Shown: positions 1 to 10,093, counted from the stretch's first letter. The stretch is 60,452 bases of DNA from Emiliania huxleyi CCMP1516 (GCF_000372725.1 NW_005199796.1:28528-88979), one strand, 5' to 3'. Notes: generated by a model from the sequence alone, not told the origin. Numbers and translations: made by a program.

Positions 1-42
1 GGGCGGAAGTGTCTCGGAAGTGTCTCGGAAGTGTCTCGGCGC
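1..42. repeat. 11-bp tandem repeat, AGTGTCTCGG type
   Basis: Three or more copies of an 11-bp unit (core AAGTGTCTCGG) lie directly downstream of SCO1 exon 2 on the minus strand. The exon appears to end at 43 in AG followed by GC, so the repeat would be the start of a GC-AG intron that leaves the window. The same unit, as AGTGTCTAGG, recurs in introns at 7.6, 12.2, 21.9 and 23.1 kb. Confidence 0.7.
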
Positions 43-717
43 CTCCTCGAACGAGCCCGTCAGCGGGAGGAACCGTTCGTGGAACTCTCCCTCGCCAAAG
101 TAGGCCTGTGCGGCGGGGCGGAGAGGCGAGGGGTGTGTGGAGGGGAGAGGCGAGGAGGAGCGGCGCGAGGAGGGCAGGGAGGGAGGCAGGCGGAGAGGGA
201 GGCGGAGGAAGGCAGGCGGGAGGCAACAGAGGAGGGCGTGGAGGAGTCTGGCCTTGAGTCGGGGAGCGTCGTCGCGGGCGGGGTCGATGGTGATGAAGAC
301 GGGCAGCACCCGCTGCCCCTTCCCGTCCAGGCTCCGCAGCACCGCCGTCAGCTTGTCCATCTCCTGCGGGCAGATGTCGGGGCACTTTGTGAAGCCAAAG
401 TACAGCAGCACCCACTGCCCCTGCAGCTGCTCCGAGGTGACGCGCTGGCCGTCGACGCCGACCAGCGACCACGGCCCGCCCAGGTCGGGCCGCCCCGCCG
501 CCCGCTGCCGATGAAGCTGCCGCTGGTACTGCCACTCGTAGCCGGCATACAGCACGCCAAGCGTCGCCGCCGCCGAGAGCCACGTGACCGGGCTTCGCAT
601 GGCTCGGCGCGCGGCGCTCGCGCTGGGCGAGGGCGCACTCGGCCCGGCGGCGCTGCTCAGCAGCCGAAAGGCCGCCAGCGGCGGCCGACACAGCCTGAGC
701 GAGCGGGCGCGAAGCAT
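43..717 (-). CDS. SCO1: SCO1/SenC-type copper chaperone for cytochrome c oxidase, 5' part
   Basis: The mitochondrial inner-membrane SCO1 family delivers copper to cytochrome c oxidase subunit II. Exon 1 (717 down to 253) encodes 155 residues. Residues 1-42 are rich in Arg, Ser and Ala and look like a mitochondrial presequence. A hydrophobic anchor lies at about 44-60. The thioredoxin-like domain follows, with LLYFGFTKCPDICPQEM carrying the CxxxC copper ligands Cys112 and Cys116, and FITIDPARD. Exon 2 (105 down to 43) continues as AYFGEGEFHERFLPLTGS, the family's next conserved block. Joining the exons across 106-252 keeps frame and alignment. The start is the first ATG upstream of the presequence. 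The C-terminal part with the distal conserved His lies outside the window, so completeness cannot be judged. Confidence 0.88.
106..252 (-). other. GC-AG intron in SCO1
   Basis: On the minus strand exon 1 ends in AAG followed by GCCAGA, and exon 2 begins after CACAG. The 147-bp intron is purine-rich on the plus strand and full of GGAGG runs. The SCO family alignment (RLK then AYFGEGEF) fixes the junction, so the GC donor is well supported. Confidence 0.8.
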
Positions 718-1033
718 ACGTCGAAGTTCCCGGAAACTAAAAAGAATTCTCCCAAGCGTTCTGCAGTGATCAAATGATGTGCGTGTGAGTGTTAGATTTG
801 TTCGGTATTGATCTCCCGCTAACGGATCTTAAAACCACCTGAACCTCTCTTTAAGGTGTTGCTAAAAATCTCTATAGAGTGGCCAGTGCGTCCAACTGGC
901 GCGCTCCGCGCGCTGTCTGCTAATGTCTAGCCACGCGCTCCGCGCGCTGTGTAATCCAGCGCGTAGTCAGGGACGCTCACGGTGCCGTCGGCCCAATAGG
1001 GGTGTCTTCAACCGATGTCCCTCAGTGAGAATA
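718..1033. other. Intergenic, AT-richer, no gene seen
   Basis: This stretch holds a short dispersed motif (GTGTGAGTGTTAGA...TTCGGTATTG, then GCTAAAAATCTCT) that recurs near 5357-5395 and in reverse near 33820-33850, and a twofold CACGCGCTCCGCGCGCTGT repeat around 898-950. No coding signal is visible. It should contain the SCO1 promoter and the 3' end region of the minus-strand gene at 1034. Confidence 0.5.
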
Positions 1034-3560
1034 TCAGGCTGCCTCGCAGCGGGCGCCGGCCCCGGTCGCCGAGCACTCACCCGTCGCTGCGGTGGTGTAG
1101 CACCGGCTCGCCGTCCCCGGGCACTCGCACTTCTCGGCAGCGCCGCAGTTACACTTTGAGGAGACGCCGGTGCACTTGATCTGGGTGTAGCTGCCCGATC
1201 CGTCGAAGGTCATCGTCGCGCCAATCGCGCTGTTCATCTGGATGTGCGACCAATCGCCGACGGCGCTGCCCTCGATGCACTGGGCCCCCGCGCCGAGGCA
1301 GGTGGGGCAGCCGTTGCCCACGCAGCGGAAGGCCTCTCCTGGCTTGTAGTAGCACTGGGCCTTTGACCCACTGCAGATGACCTGCTCACGGGGGAGAGAG
1401 GCTCACGAGAAGCTTGGGGCGGAGGCGCAGGGAAGTGCCGTGTGTCAACGGATGTATAATCTTGTTGCCGGATTACGCCGCCGTCACCTTCTCAGCGTCC
1501 ATGATGGCGCAAATCGCGTTCGACCCCTGGCACCACATCTCTTTGCCCGCGGAGCCGTCCATAACCCTGTTGTTGAACGACGGCTCGAACCACCAATCCG
1601 CGTCGCAGACCTCGTTGCTGTTCTGACAATAAATCTTTGTGGCGCGCACGGGGGGCGGCGGCGGGGGTGGTGCCGAGACGGTGGCGGTGCGAGACTCCCT
1701 CCAGCGGCAGTCGCAGCCATCGACGCAGCCGAGGCACGAGGCCTCGGTGCACGAGCTCGCGTCGGGGCAGCCAGGCGCGTTGTTGACATTGCTGGTCGGG
1801 TTGCCATTGTTGAAGTGCCCGCAGCGGGAATCGTTGCCGGAGCACACACCCAGCGGGGATGTGGCAGTGTCGGCACACTCCTCGGGCACGGTGGCGGACC
1901 AGCGGCAGTCGCAACCGTCCTTGCAGCCGAGGCACTGGTCCTCGGTGCACGAGAGGCTGCTGGAGCAGCCAGCCGAAACAGCCTGGCACGCCTGCTGAGA
2001 GCCACACCCAAAATTGACGTTGCTCGTGGGATTGCCACCGCTGAAGTGGCCGCACCGGCTGTCGTTGCCGCGGCAACGGCCGAGTGGGTCGCACGCCTCC
2101 GCAGGTGGCGGGGGCGACGGCTCAGGTGGACTGGGCAACGGTGGGGGGGGAGGGGATGGCTCAGGGGACGGAAACGGAGAGGGCGGCGGGGGCGGGGGCG
2201 ACGGCTCAGGAGGACCGGGCAATGGTGGGGGAGGAGGCGATGGCTCAGGGGACGGGGGGGAGGCGGCGACTGTCACTGGCGGCGGGGAGGCGGCGACCGC
2301 CACTGGCGGGGGGGAGGCGGCGACTGTCACTGGCGGCGGGGAGGCGGCGACCGCCACTGGCGGGGGGGAGGCGGCGACCGCCACTGGCGGCGGGGAGGCG
2401 GCTACCGTCACTGGTGGAGGGGAGGCGGCAACCGCCACCGGTGGAGGGGAGGCGGCAACCGTCACTGGTGGAGGGGAGGCGGCAACCGCCACCGGTGGAG
2501 GGGAGGCGGCGACTGCCACTGGCGGGGGGGAGGCGGCGACCGCCACTGGTGGAGGGGAGGCGGCGACTGCCACTGGCGGGGGGGAGGCGGCGACCGCCAC
2601 TGGTGGAGGGGAGGCGGCGACTGCCACTGGCGGGGGGGAGGCGGCGACCGCCACTGGTGGAGGGGAGGTCGAGACCGCCGCTGGTGACGGTGGCGGGCAC
2701 GGAGCCTCGGAGAGCCGGCGCCGCTCTGCGGCTAGCGCCGGCACTGAGACGCGCTCGACGGAGGAGGCGTCGATGACGCCCGAGGCCTCGTGCTTCGGAG
2801 AGGGATCGACGTTAACAGCTGCCGCGTCGAAGCGCCCAAAAGCGAAGGATGTCGCGAAAGGCGAGGCCACCTCGTACTGCGACGCCGCTCCCTCGATGGC
2901 GCCCTCGGCCATTGCGCTCGTGGTGAACGAACCCTCCCAAGGGTACTCGTCGACCTTGCCGTTCCTAACCAGGCCCGGGGTGGCAAACGACTGGCCTATA
3001 AGTCCGTGTGGCTTGGAGCGGGCGAGCGAGCCGCGGCTGGCGAAGCTGATGTCCAGCCGATGGCGGGGCCCCGCGACCCAGTCCAGGTCGTTTGGAACAG
3101 AGCGCATTCCGTGGACAGTCACGGTCCAATCCGGCAGGGCGAAGGAGGCCGAAGAGTGCTCCATTGCCATGGTGAGCTCGAAGCACTTCTTCCCCCCGTG
3201 TTTACCGAATTTGAAGGGGCGACCGCCGCAGCTTCCGTTCACCACCTGAAAGCCCCAGTTGTGCTCGTTCAGCTCGGTCGACCAGAACGAGGCGACCGCC
3301 TTGTGCCCGGCATGCCCGCCCACTGCACCGACTCGCGCGACCACGTGCGCCTCTGTCAAAAATGATCCGTTCACCGTGAGCGCGCCGTCGTGAATTTTGA
3401 AGATCGCTTCCTCCGTCTTGATGTTGACTGAAAGGCCCGGCGCAGACAGAAAGTTGTAGAGCACGCCGTGGCGGCCGCGAAAATCGGCGTTGCCTCCGAA
3501 TGCAAAGTTTAGATGCGGGTCCTTGAACACATTGCTGGTGAGGCAAAGGGGGTTGGCCAT
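1034..3560 (-). CDS. Secreted or surface protein: VWD-like domain, proline-rich nonapeptide repeats, Cys-rich repeats
   Basis: The first in-frame ATG is at 3560, but the frame is open up to 3686 and no signal peptide is seen, so an upstream exon may exist. The domain order is: a VWD-like segment beginning NVFKDPHLNFAFGGNADFRG; a basic stretch ending ERRRLSEAPC; about 15 copies of SPPPVAVAA; PSPPPPP linkers; two near-identical Cys-rich units (GNDSRCGHF...GNPTSNVN...CLGC.DGCDCRW); and a Cys-rich C-terminus. Exon 1 ends at 1488, intron 1382-1487 is GT-AG, and exon 2 (1381 down to 1034) gives 116 further Cys-rich residues ending at a stop. The total is about 807 residues. The repeats suggest an extracellular matrix, scale or wall protein by analogy with algal hydroxyproline-rich proteins. 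This is an inference and no enzyme motif is seen. Confidence 0.7.
1382..1487 (-). other. GT-AG intron in the Cys-rich protein gene
   Basis: Exon 1 ends AAG followed by GTGACGG, and exon 2 starts after GAGCAG with GTCATCTGC. The join restores a continuous Cys-rich frame (EKVICSGSKAQCYYKPGE) across an in-frame stop that would otherwise end the protein. Confidence 0.65.
2262..2675. repeat. 27-bp minisatellite encoding SPPPVAVAA
   Basis: About 15 tandem 27-bp units with small substitutions (Ala or Thr at one site; GCC or GTC codons) encode a nonapeptide array inside the minus-strand gene at 1034-3560. The unit is three codons times three, so copy-number change would keep frame. Confidence 0.85.
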
Positions 3561-3682
3561 GTTGCAGCCTTTGTACTTCACCCCCCTCTCCCTTTCTCCG
3601 TGTACTTTCAGCACTCTCTCCCCCGTGTACGGAGGCGCAGGGGTTGGACCGGTATCAGAGCGGCTGCCGACGGGTGGACGGT

Positions 3683-4567
3683 TCAAAATCGATCAAAACG
3701 TGCGTCCGGGGACGCGTCCGAGAATATATTAGAAAAAAATGTCCGACCTTCCTCCCACTCGGTCGTCCCACTCTCGGATGCGTTGGTTGGTTCTGCGCGA
3801 GGGCACTCTGGCTGGGACGCAAGCATCACGTCGTTCTTTCTCGCGTGCATTGCATGCATGCACTGACTGGAGCACTTGCTTGGAGTGCAGTCAGCAAAAG
3901 AGCGCCCTGGCCCTGTGGGGTGCGCGTTCGGCAGCAGGGATGAAGCCCTTCTCAGCCCAGCAGGCAGGGCCCTTAGGTAGGAGCGCATGTCCGCATCGCC
4001 GCCGTCTTCGTCAAGCCGCTCCATCTCCGTCTGGAAGTCGTCCCACCGCTTCGCCACCTCGTCGCACTGCCTCTTCAAGTGCTCGCCGAGCGGCGCGAGC
4101 ATCTGAGCCGCCCGGCCCGCCGGCTCCGCAATGGGTTGATGCAGCACCGCCGCCACGAGGGCGCTCCGCCTCCGCTTCGCCAGGCGCGCCGTGGTGTCCG
4201 TCGCCGCGAGCGGCGCCAGCAGCGCCGCCTGCTCCGCCGTCCGCTCCTCTGCCGCCGCCCGCTCCGCCTCTCTGGGCGCCTCCGCACGTTCCTGGTGCTG
4301 CACGGCGCGCAGCTCGCCCGCCGCGCGCCTCTCCCTCTTGGTGATCGGACGGCCGTGCGCGAACGGGTCGTCCGCGTCGCCCGCCGCCGCCCGCCTCTCG
4401 TGCGGCACGGTGTGCAGCGCCTCCGCCGGCCACGCGAGCCGGATTGCCGCGCCGCGGCCCTCGCCCAGCCGCTGGAATGCTCCGCCGCCTTCGTTCGCCT
4501 TGTCAGCCGCTCGGGCCGCCGCCGTCAGCGCCGCGCCCTTGCCGACGAACAGGAGCGGATTCGGCAT
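3683..4567 (-). CDS. Unknown Ala/Arg/Glu-rich protein, paralogue of 34096-34530
   Basis: The frame is open from 4819, but homology with the minus-strand gene at 34096-34530 starts exactly at the ATG at 4567 (MPNPLLFVGKG here, MPDPLCAFVGQG there), so I take that start. The shared block covers roughly the first 125 residues: GAALTAAA, FQRLGEGRGAA, TVPHERRAAAGDAD and TKRER motifs, then a Glu/Ala-rich helical stretch. About 170 more residues follow, including VAKRWDDFQTEMERLDEDG. The last part may be non-coding read-through. No known domain is recognised. Conservation between two distant copies and a shared ATG are the main evidence that it is real. Confidence 0.5.
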   Translation of the reverse strand: MPNPLLFVGKGAALTAAARAADKANEGGGAFQRLGEGRGAAIRLAWPAEALHTVPHERRAAAGDADDPFAHGRPITKRERRAAGELRAVQHQERAEAPREAERAAAEERTAEQAALLAPLAATDTTARLAKRRRSALVAAVLHQPIAEPAGRAAQMLAPLGEHLKRQCDEVAKRWDDFQTEMERLDEDGGDADMRSYLRALPAGLRRASSLLPNAHPTGPGRSFADCTPSKCSSQCMHAMHARKNDVMLASQPECPRAEPTNASESGTTEWEEGRTFFSNIFSDASPDARFDRF

Positions 4568-4717
4568 CGCAAGCCGAAGCGAAGGCGACGTCGTCGGCCA
4601 ACAACAGCTTTGCCTGACGCGCAATCGCCTCCCTTGGCTGACACGCTCGGCGTGCCACCTTCCGCCGGCGCTCGCCTTTCGCCTGACGCACAATCGCGCC
4701 ACTACAAACATACATAG

Positions 4718-4823
4718 GTAGAAAGGTGAAGAACAGCCAGGCTCGGACTGGACACCAACGCGGTATGGGTGGACGCTGGACAGATGATGACGACACGCAC
4801 GAGCGACACACAGACACAAACAG
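4718..4823. repeat. Dispersed repeat, type A copy 1
   Basis: About 105 bp with the core GACACCAACGCGGTATGGGT and a tail of GACGACACGCACGAGCGACA. Type A copies also lie at 14666 and 19266. Related type B copies with the same core lie at 5425, 5540 and 34690. This copy lies about 150 bp upstream of the ATG at 4567, as the type B copy does for the paralogue at 34530. Confidence 0.75.
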
Positions 4824-5424
4824 GCTCACAAGACACACAGCCAGCTGGCTGCCACACACCCTGAGTCGGCGTACACATAACTCAGGGCCACATCCTCCCT
4901 GTCGCCCCCCCCAGCACTCCACGGTGCCAAGGGCACAAACAAGGGCACAACTCAAACAACAGACGACAGGAAGTGACATGTGAGGCTAGAGCAGCTTGCT
5001 CCACCTCTAGCAATCTCACCGGCCTGCGAGGCACGGACGAGACCGTATGTGGGGTCTAGTGAGGTGTCTATGGACGCTCTCCTCATGGGCTAGCTGCCTG
5101 CGGCTAGCCCTTCTCGCACTCACAGGCGATGACAGTCCAATGTATGAGTGTATGCAAGCTGAGGCGCGTGTGCTAAATCTAGGCCGCACGTCGTGGCACT
5201 TGAAGGTAACCTACCTACCCACATGGGAGCCGGAACCCTCAAACGTGCCTTTGTTTGGGCGTCCGAACGGAGGTCAGCTCAGCGTGGGGGTGTGTGTCAG
5301 CACGGCAAGCGGCCTTACTGTCACCGCTTACTCCTCATCACCTCAAAACACAAATTACGTGTGAGTGTTAGAGTTGTTTGGTATTGCTAAAAATCTCTCT
5401 CTCACCTCAATGTCAACATACATT
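4824..5424. other. Intergenic, no gene recognised
   Basis: Contains CACACA-rich sequence, an inverted GGGCTAGC...GGCTAGCCC pair near 5087-5109, and near 5357-5395 a short motif (GTGTGAGTGTTAGAGTTGTT) that recurs at about 787 and, reversed, at about 33830. No coding pattern is evident. Confidence 0.45.
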
Positions 5425-5533
5425 GATGGGAAGGCGAAACACAGTCCGACCAACGACTGGGACACCAACGCGGTATGGGTGGACGCTAGACGGGCGATGA
5501 CGGTCACACAGGAGCGACACACAGAACCACAAT
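5425..5533. repeat. Dispersed repeat, type B copy 1
   Basis: Starts GATGGGAAGGCGAAACACAG and contains GACACCAACGCGGTATGGGT. It is almost identical over its length to 34692-34800. Confidence 0.75.
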
Positions 5534-5539
5534 TGATTG

Positions 5540-5616
5540 ATTGATGGGAAGGCGAAACACAGTCCGACCAACGACTGGGACACCAACGCGGTATGGGTGG
5601 ACGCTAGACAAGACAC
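5540..5616. repeat. Dispersed repeat, type B copy 2 (partial)
   Basis: A second, shorter copy of the preceding repeat in direct orientation. It ends soon after GGTGGACGCTAGACA. Confidence 0.75.
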
Positions 5617-5717
5617 TCATCTGTCGCGCCCCTCCCTATCGTCCGGGGAGCCAGAACCCAGGCTGTGTGTGCATTGGGCACAGGCAGTCACCGTCGTCGG
5701 GGTGGTCAAAACACACA

Positions 5718-8661
5718 ATGCCGTGGTACCCACCTCTCGCTCAGCAGCCCGCGCCAAGCAGCGGCGCCGCACTCCTAGTTCCTTCAATCACTTGGGACCG
5801 CCCGAACGGGCAGCGAGGCTCATGCCGAACGCAGGGCGGTGGCTCTGGAACGTTTGAGGAGGCGTCGTGGCTCAAGACTGAGGCTGACTGCAAAGTAAAT
5901 TGCTTCTAGAGCGGCCACACCACCCCACACCACCCTCAGCACCGTCCTCGCCCGTGCATCATGGCGGCGACTAGGCCGGCACTGGAAGCATACGACGACA
6001 CAAAGAGCAGCGCACTGTTTCCGCCGATCGGATGTGCACACCCGAATACCACACGCCGACCTCTTTGGGAGGAGAGAGCGCTTCCCTCTGCCACCGCAGG
6101 CGCGCTGCGCGGGAGAGCACCACTGCACCGCGGTCGAGTTCGCTCTCATCGGCGGCTACACGCGCTGCGAGATCCACCGGCTGCCGGTGAGTCACACCTT
6201 TCCCCTGCCCGGGTGAGACCTAGCCGAGACGCAGCCGAGACAGCCGAGACAGCCGAGACAGCCGAGACAGCCGAGAGGCAGCCGAGAGGCAGCCGAGAGG
6301 CAGCCGAGACAGCTGAGAGACAGCCGAGACGCAGCCGAGATACAGCCGAGAGGCAGCCGAGATACAGCCGAGAGGCAGCCGAGAGGCAGCCGAGAGGCTG
6401 CCGAGATGCAGCCGAGATGCAGCCGAGGTGCAGCCGAGATGCAGCTGAGATACAGCCGAGGGAGGGAGCGACTTGAACTCAGAGGAGTTGGCACTCTTGC
6501 CTTTGTCGAGCCTTCCCTGCGACCTCCCCATAGGTTCGACTGCTTCGTCAAGGGCTCCGGCCGGCGCCAGAGAGGGTCTGCTGGCGGCGGCGCTATGGCA
6601 GCGGTAGCGGTAGCGGTGGCACCGCCGCCGCCACCGCCAACGCTGCTGCCGCCGCTGCTGGCACCGCCGCTGCCGCAGCCACGGGCCGGCACCGCACCGC
6701 TCCTCCCCACTCCGGCCAAGGCGAGCGCGGCCGAGGTGGCCGGCTTCATGCTACCGGAGGGGCAGGCTGCCACGCCGGCTGCACCTCGGCTGCACCTCGG
6801 CTGCACCTCGGCTGCACTTCGGCTGCACCTCGGCTGCACCTCGGCTGCACCTCGGCTGCACCTCGGCTGCACCTCGGCTGCACCTCGGCTGCACCTCGGC
6901 TGCACCTCGGCTGCACCTCGGCTGCACCTCGGCTGCACCTCGGCTGCACCTCGGCTGCACCTCGGCGGATCTGCAGGTGGGCTCGTGCCGCGTGGCGGGG
7001 GGAGGGACCGGTACCTTCGAGGAGGCGCGGCAGCTGCGGAGGAGAGCTGCACCGCCGTCGAGTTTGCGAGCGTCGGCGCCGGCTACCGCCGCTGCGAGCT
7101 CCACCGCGACCAAATCTCGCACACCCAGCCCGCCCACGGCTACACCTGCTGGCTAAAGGTCTTCCCGCCAAGGCCGCCCCCGACCCCTCCCCCACCCCCG
7201 CCCCCCTCCTCGCCGCCGCCCCCGCCGCCGCCCGCCACCCCGCCGCTCCCGGGACAGCCCCCCTCCCTCCCTCCCCCCTCCCCCCTCCCCGCCACCCCTC
7301 CCCCTCCGTCGCCGAAGCCCGAGCCCCCCCGCCCTGCCCCACCCCCCGGCAAGCCGCCAGCGCCGCCGCCCCCAGGCTTCCCGCCGTCGCCTCCGCCCCC
7401 TCCGCCGCCGCCGCCGCGGCCAGAGCCGCCGCCGCCGCCCCCCCCGCCCCCCGCCCCGCCCCCTCCCCGCCCGCCTCCCGCCCCGCCGCCCTCCCCTCCC
7501 CCCAACGCCTGCCTCCTCCTCCTCCGACCGGCGGCCAGCTTCGCCGCCTGCAGCGACCTCCGCCGCGCCGACCTCTCCCGCCAGAGGCTGCGTCGCGCGG
7601 ACCTCTCCTAGGAGGTGTCTGGGAAGTGTCTAGGAAGTGTCTAGGAAGTGTCTAGGCTGCGTCGCGCGGACCTCTCGAGCGTCGACCTCTCGATGGCCCT
7701 GCTGCTCAAGGCCGACCTGCGCGAGTGCCTCTTCCAGCACGCGACCTGCCTCGCTGCGCGCTTCGACGGGGCGTGGGCGCAGGGCGCGGACTTTGGGTGG
7801 GCGGACCTCCGCAACTCCTCCTTCCGAGGCGCCAGCCTCGCCGAGTCCTCCTTCGGCGCAGCCGAGCTCGCGAGGGCAGACTTCCGACCTCAGCGCCTCT
7901 TCACACCTGCAGCTGTGAACAGGCGAGTCCAAGCTCGCGAGGGCAGACTTCCGAGGCGCCGACCTGAGCGGGTCGACGTTCGGAGGCCAGTGGGGCGCAC
8001 CCGACCTCGTGGCTGAGGCGGTGCGCTTCGACAACGCGAAGCTGAGCGAGGCGATCATGACCAACGGCCGCTTCCCCGCCGCCTCCTTCGTCGACGCGGA
8101 CCTCCGCGGCGTCGCCATCGATGACGTGTACCTGCACGCCGCCGACCTGCGCCGCGCCGCCTTCTCGGGCAGCGGCATTCTCTTCGCGACGGGCGTCCCT
8201 CCCGCCTCCCTCACCGACACGGTGCTCACCAGCGCAGACCTCTCCTTCGCCACCCTCGACGGCGTCTCCATCGACCACACGCGACTGGACGAGGCCACCC
8301 TGACTCGTGGGGCGTGGAGAGGGGGTCAGATCTTGGAAGTAAGGCTGCCTACTACCATTAGGCGAACCTCACCAACGCCTCGCTGCACCGCGCCGAGATG
8401 AAGGGGTTCTCGACACTCGACCGCGCCGAGGCGCGCAACGCCTCCTTCGAGATGGCGAGCCTCGAGCACACCTCCTTTGTCCAGGCCAAGCTGCAGGGCG
8501 CGAGCTTCCGCTACAGCGACGTCACGGGCTGTGACTTCACCGGCGCCGACATCGGCGGGGCGGACTTCACTGGCGCGCGGGGCCTCCACCCCTCCATGTT
8601 CCTCCGCGCGACGGGCACGCCCGTGCCTCCGGACTGCTGCGGGAGGCGGGCGCCCGTGTGA
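5718..8661 (+). CDS. Two PAN/Apple-like domains, proline-rich linker and pentapeptide repeats; split gene
   Basis: Proposed exons: 5718-5894, 6100-6212, 6534-6765, 6977-7586, 7656-about 7887, about 7955-8311 and 8362-8661. Two homologous Cys-rich domains align: PNGQRGSCRTQGGG / PEGQVGSCRVAGGG, GTFEEA / GTFEEA, CTAVEFALIGG / CTAVEFASVGAG, RCEIHRLPVSHT / RCELHRDQISHT, FDCFVKG / YTCWLKV. I call them PAN/Apple-like from this pattern. A long proline-rich linker follows, then A(D/N)LxX pentapeptide repeats (RRADLSSVDLS, GADFGWADLRNSSF and others) to the stop at 8661. In the second PAN domain the GTFEEA part and the CTAVEF part lie in different frames within one exon, which suggests an indel or a missed small intron. 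An extracellular or surface role is inferred. The start is the first ATG in the open frame and may not be the true N-terminus. Confidence 0.65.
5895..6099 (+). other. GT-AG intron in the PAN/pentapeptide gene
   Basis: The donor is TGCAAA followed by GTAAAT, and the acceptor is CCACCGCAG before GCGCGCTGC. The join gives ADCKARCAGEHHCTAVEF, matching the Cys spacing expected of the domain and skipping an in-frame TAG. Confidence 0.65.
6213..6533 (+). other. GT-AG intron filled with an 11-12 bp CAGCCGAGA minisatellite
   Basis: The donor GTGAGACC follows CTGCCCGG, and the acceptor is CCCCATAG before GTTCGACTGC. Positions 6226-6465 are a degenerate tandem of about 10-12 bp units with core AGCCGAGA. 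The same motif (CTCGG on the other strand) fills introns in other genes of this window. Confidence 0.65.
6766..6976 (+). other. GC-AG intron filled with an 11-bp TGCACCTCGGC minisatellite
   Basis: CAG followed by GCTGCC is the donor and GATCTGCAG the acceptor. From about 6777 to 6966 the intron is a nearly perfect run of about 17 units of 11 bp. The join PEGQ-VGSCRVAGGG matches PNGQRGSCRTQGGG of the first domain, which fixes both ends. Confidence 0.75.
7587..7655 (+). other. GC-AG intron made by duplication of a 23-bp exon segment plus AGTGTCTAGG core
   Basis: 7585-7607 and 7654-7676 are identical 23-bp sequences exactly 69 bp apart. Between them lies a core of GGAAGTGTCTA tandem units. Each copy contains AG followed by GC, so cutting at the first and joining at the second removes 69 bp, restores QRLRRADLS and removes an in-frame stop. 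Confidence 0.8.
7865..7954 (+). other. 67-bp intron-like insertion with 23-bp exon duplication and hairpin core
   Basis: 7865-7887 and 7932-7954 are identical 23-bp segments 67 bp apart. Removing one period restores the pentapeptide frame (LARADFRGADLSGSTF). The core reads CAGCGCCTCTTCACACC...TGTGAACAG and folds as TTCACA/TGTGAA. No GT-AG or GC-AG pair fits inside the duplication, so the exact splice site is unresolved. Confidence 0.6.
8312..8361 (+). other. Probable 50-bp GC-AG intron in the pentapeptide region
   Basis: GCGTGG after CGTGGG as donor and ACCATTAG as acceptor restore the frame from LDEATLTRG into ANLTNASLHRAEM. The frame before and after differs, so some intron is needed. The donor choice is an inference. 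Confidence 0.4.
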
Positions 8662-10093
8662 CGCGCACGATGTTCGGCACGTGCGAGACGTGGAACGGCT
8701 AGAGGTAGGTAGGTAAACTTCTCCACACACACGAGGTGGTGGGGCAAGGGGGGGCAACCCTCGCGTCTCCACGTCTGACGACAGGAGCCCCACGGCATTC
8801 AAAGGCTAGAGTAAACTCAGGAGTATAGAGGGAAATAAATAAATACTAAATCAAAACGCTAAACGGACACCTCTACTGTGAGATGGGTAAAAAGGAACAG
8901 GTCCCCGCCCGTGGCTCGATCTCTGTGCAGGGTTCTTACTTCCTTTGTGGGGACGGAGAGAGTTGCGGAAGGATTTTTTTTGAGCGCGTTGTTAATAATA
9001 CAAACGGATGGTCACTTGCCGCAGTCAGATCACACGCACAAACACACACCCCGCACCGCACGCCCCGCGCCCGCACACCCACCGCGCCCCGCCTAGGAGC
9101 TAGGTGGGAAAGAGACGGAGGAGATGGAGCAAGCCCGAGGAAGAAGCCTCAATCACGTATGGGAGGTAAAGGTGACGGCGTCACGATGCCCGGCTTCCCG
9201 GGACGAGGCAGGAAGGTGAACGACTGACCCCATACGGCTTTACACGTACCGCCTCGCCGACCGCCCATCCCCCCTCCCCTACTCCAACCTCGACGAGCCG
9301 ACGAGCCGTTGAGTCTCTGTCCTTGCGCGCCCCCGCGCCCTCCGCCGCCCCGCACTGACACACACCTCACACGCAGATAGACAAACCCGGCGTTCTGCTC
9401 TCAAAGGAAAAGAATTTTACAACAAAACTACCTCGCACGACACTGGATGGGACTGGCGCAAAAAAGAAAAAAATCGGAGGGAGGAGACCAGCGGGGGAGA
9501 CTCCCCGCCAGCGGGGGAGACTCCCCGCCTATGCAGCACCCCAGAAAGGGGCTGCCATCGCCGAAGCTGTGCCTAAGCATAACTCCCAAACCCGCGGCGG
9601 CCCGGGGGGCCTTGGCGTTGGGGGCAGCCTAATAAATAGAATTCAACAAATAAATAAAACGGACACACCAAACAAGGGGTGGGAGAAGGACAGGGTCCCC
9701 ACCTGCACGAGCAGGATCTTGTAAGGACGATCAGGGACACAGGGGAACGGGAGCGGGGAGCGCATCGCGACACGGAGGGGGGCTGGGCAGGGATCACCCA
9801 CACGACAGGGTCCCAGGGATTCCTCTCTCGTATAGGAAGGACAAAGTTGCACCCGGCGGCACGGGGGCAGGCTCGGGCCTCCTACTGGTTGCGCTCTCCT
9901 AGTTCTCCTGCTACTGACAAAAGGGACAGCGACAGGCTCGCAGCACGGTGGACTCCCTATTCTCTCTCGACTAGTGGCTTAATTTTTTTCCTGCTGAGGC
10001 GCCATCTAGTGCTTCGCGGCCGCCGCCATTGCTTCGCTCGACCTTTCTTCCGCCTTCGACGTTGCAGTCCACCATCAAAGCGCTTGTCCCACG
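8662..10093. other. Intergenic with several dispersed repeats; no gene seen
   Basis: 8701-8760 is a reversed copy of the CCCCACCACCT/GTGGAGAAG element, also found at 10688, 15463 and 31725. 9250-9625 resembles the block at 27176-27480 and 58865-59170 (GACCGCCCATCCCCCCTCCC, then GACCAGCGGGGGAGACTCCC and CATCGCCGAAGCTGTGCC), and here GGGGGAGACTCCCCGCCAGC is doubled. 9630-9710 (AATAAATAAAACGG, AAACAAGGGGTGGGAGAAGG) recurs at 33455-33520. A short open frame at 8883-9227 has no recognisable content. Confidence 0.55.
8701..8760 (-). repeat. CCCCACCACCT / GTGGAGAAG element, copy 1
   Basis: Read on the minus strand it is CCCCACCACCTCGTGTGTGT followed by GGAGAAGTTTACC. It lies in the intergenic region after the pentapeptide gene. 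The three other copies are at 10688, 15463 and 31725, and two of those sit inside introns. Confidence 0.65.

Noticed and set aside
6192..7052. Open frames of repeated AEVQPRCSRG or LHLGCTSA type at 6.2-7.0 kb
   Set aside because: These are translations of intronic 11-bp minisatellites. The flanking protein domains align only if the arrays are spliced out.
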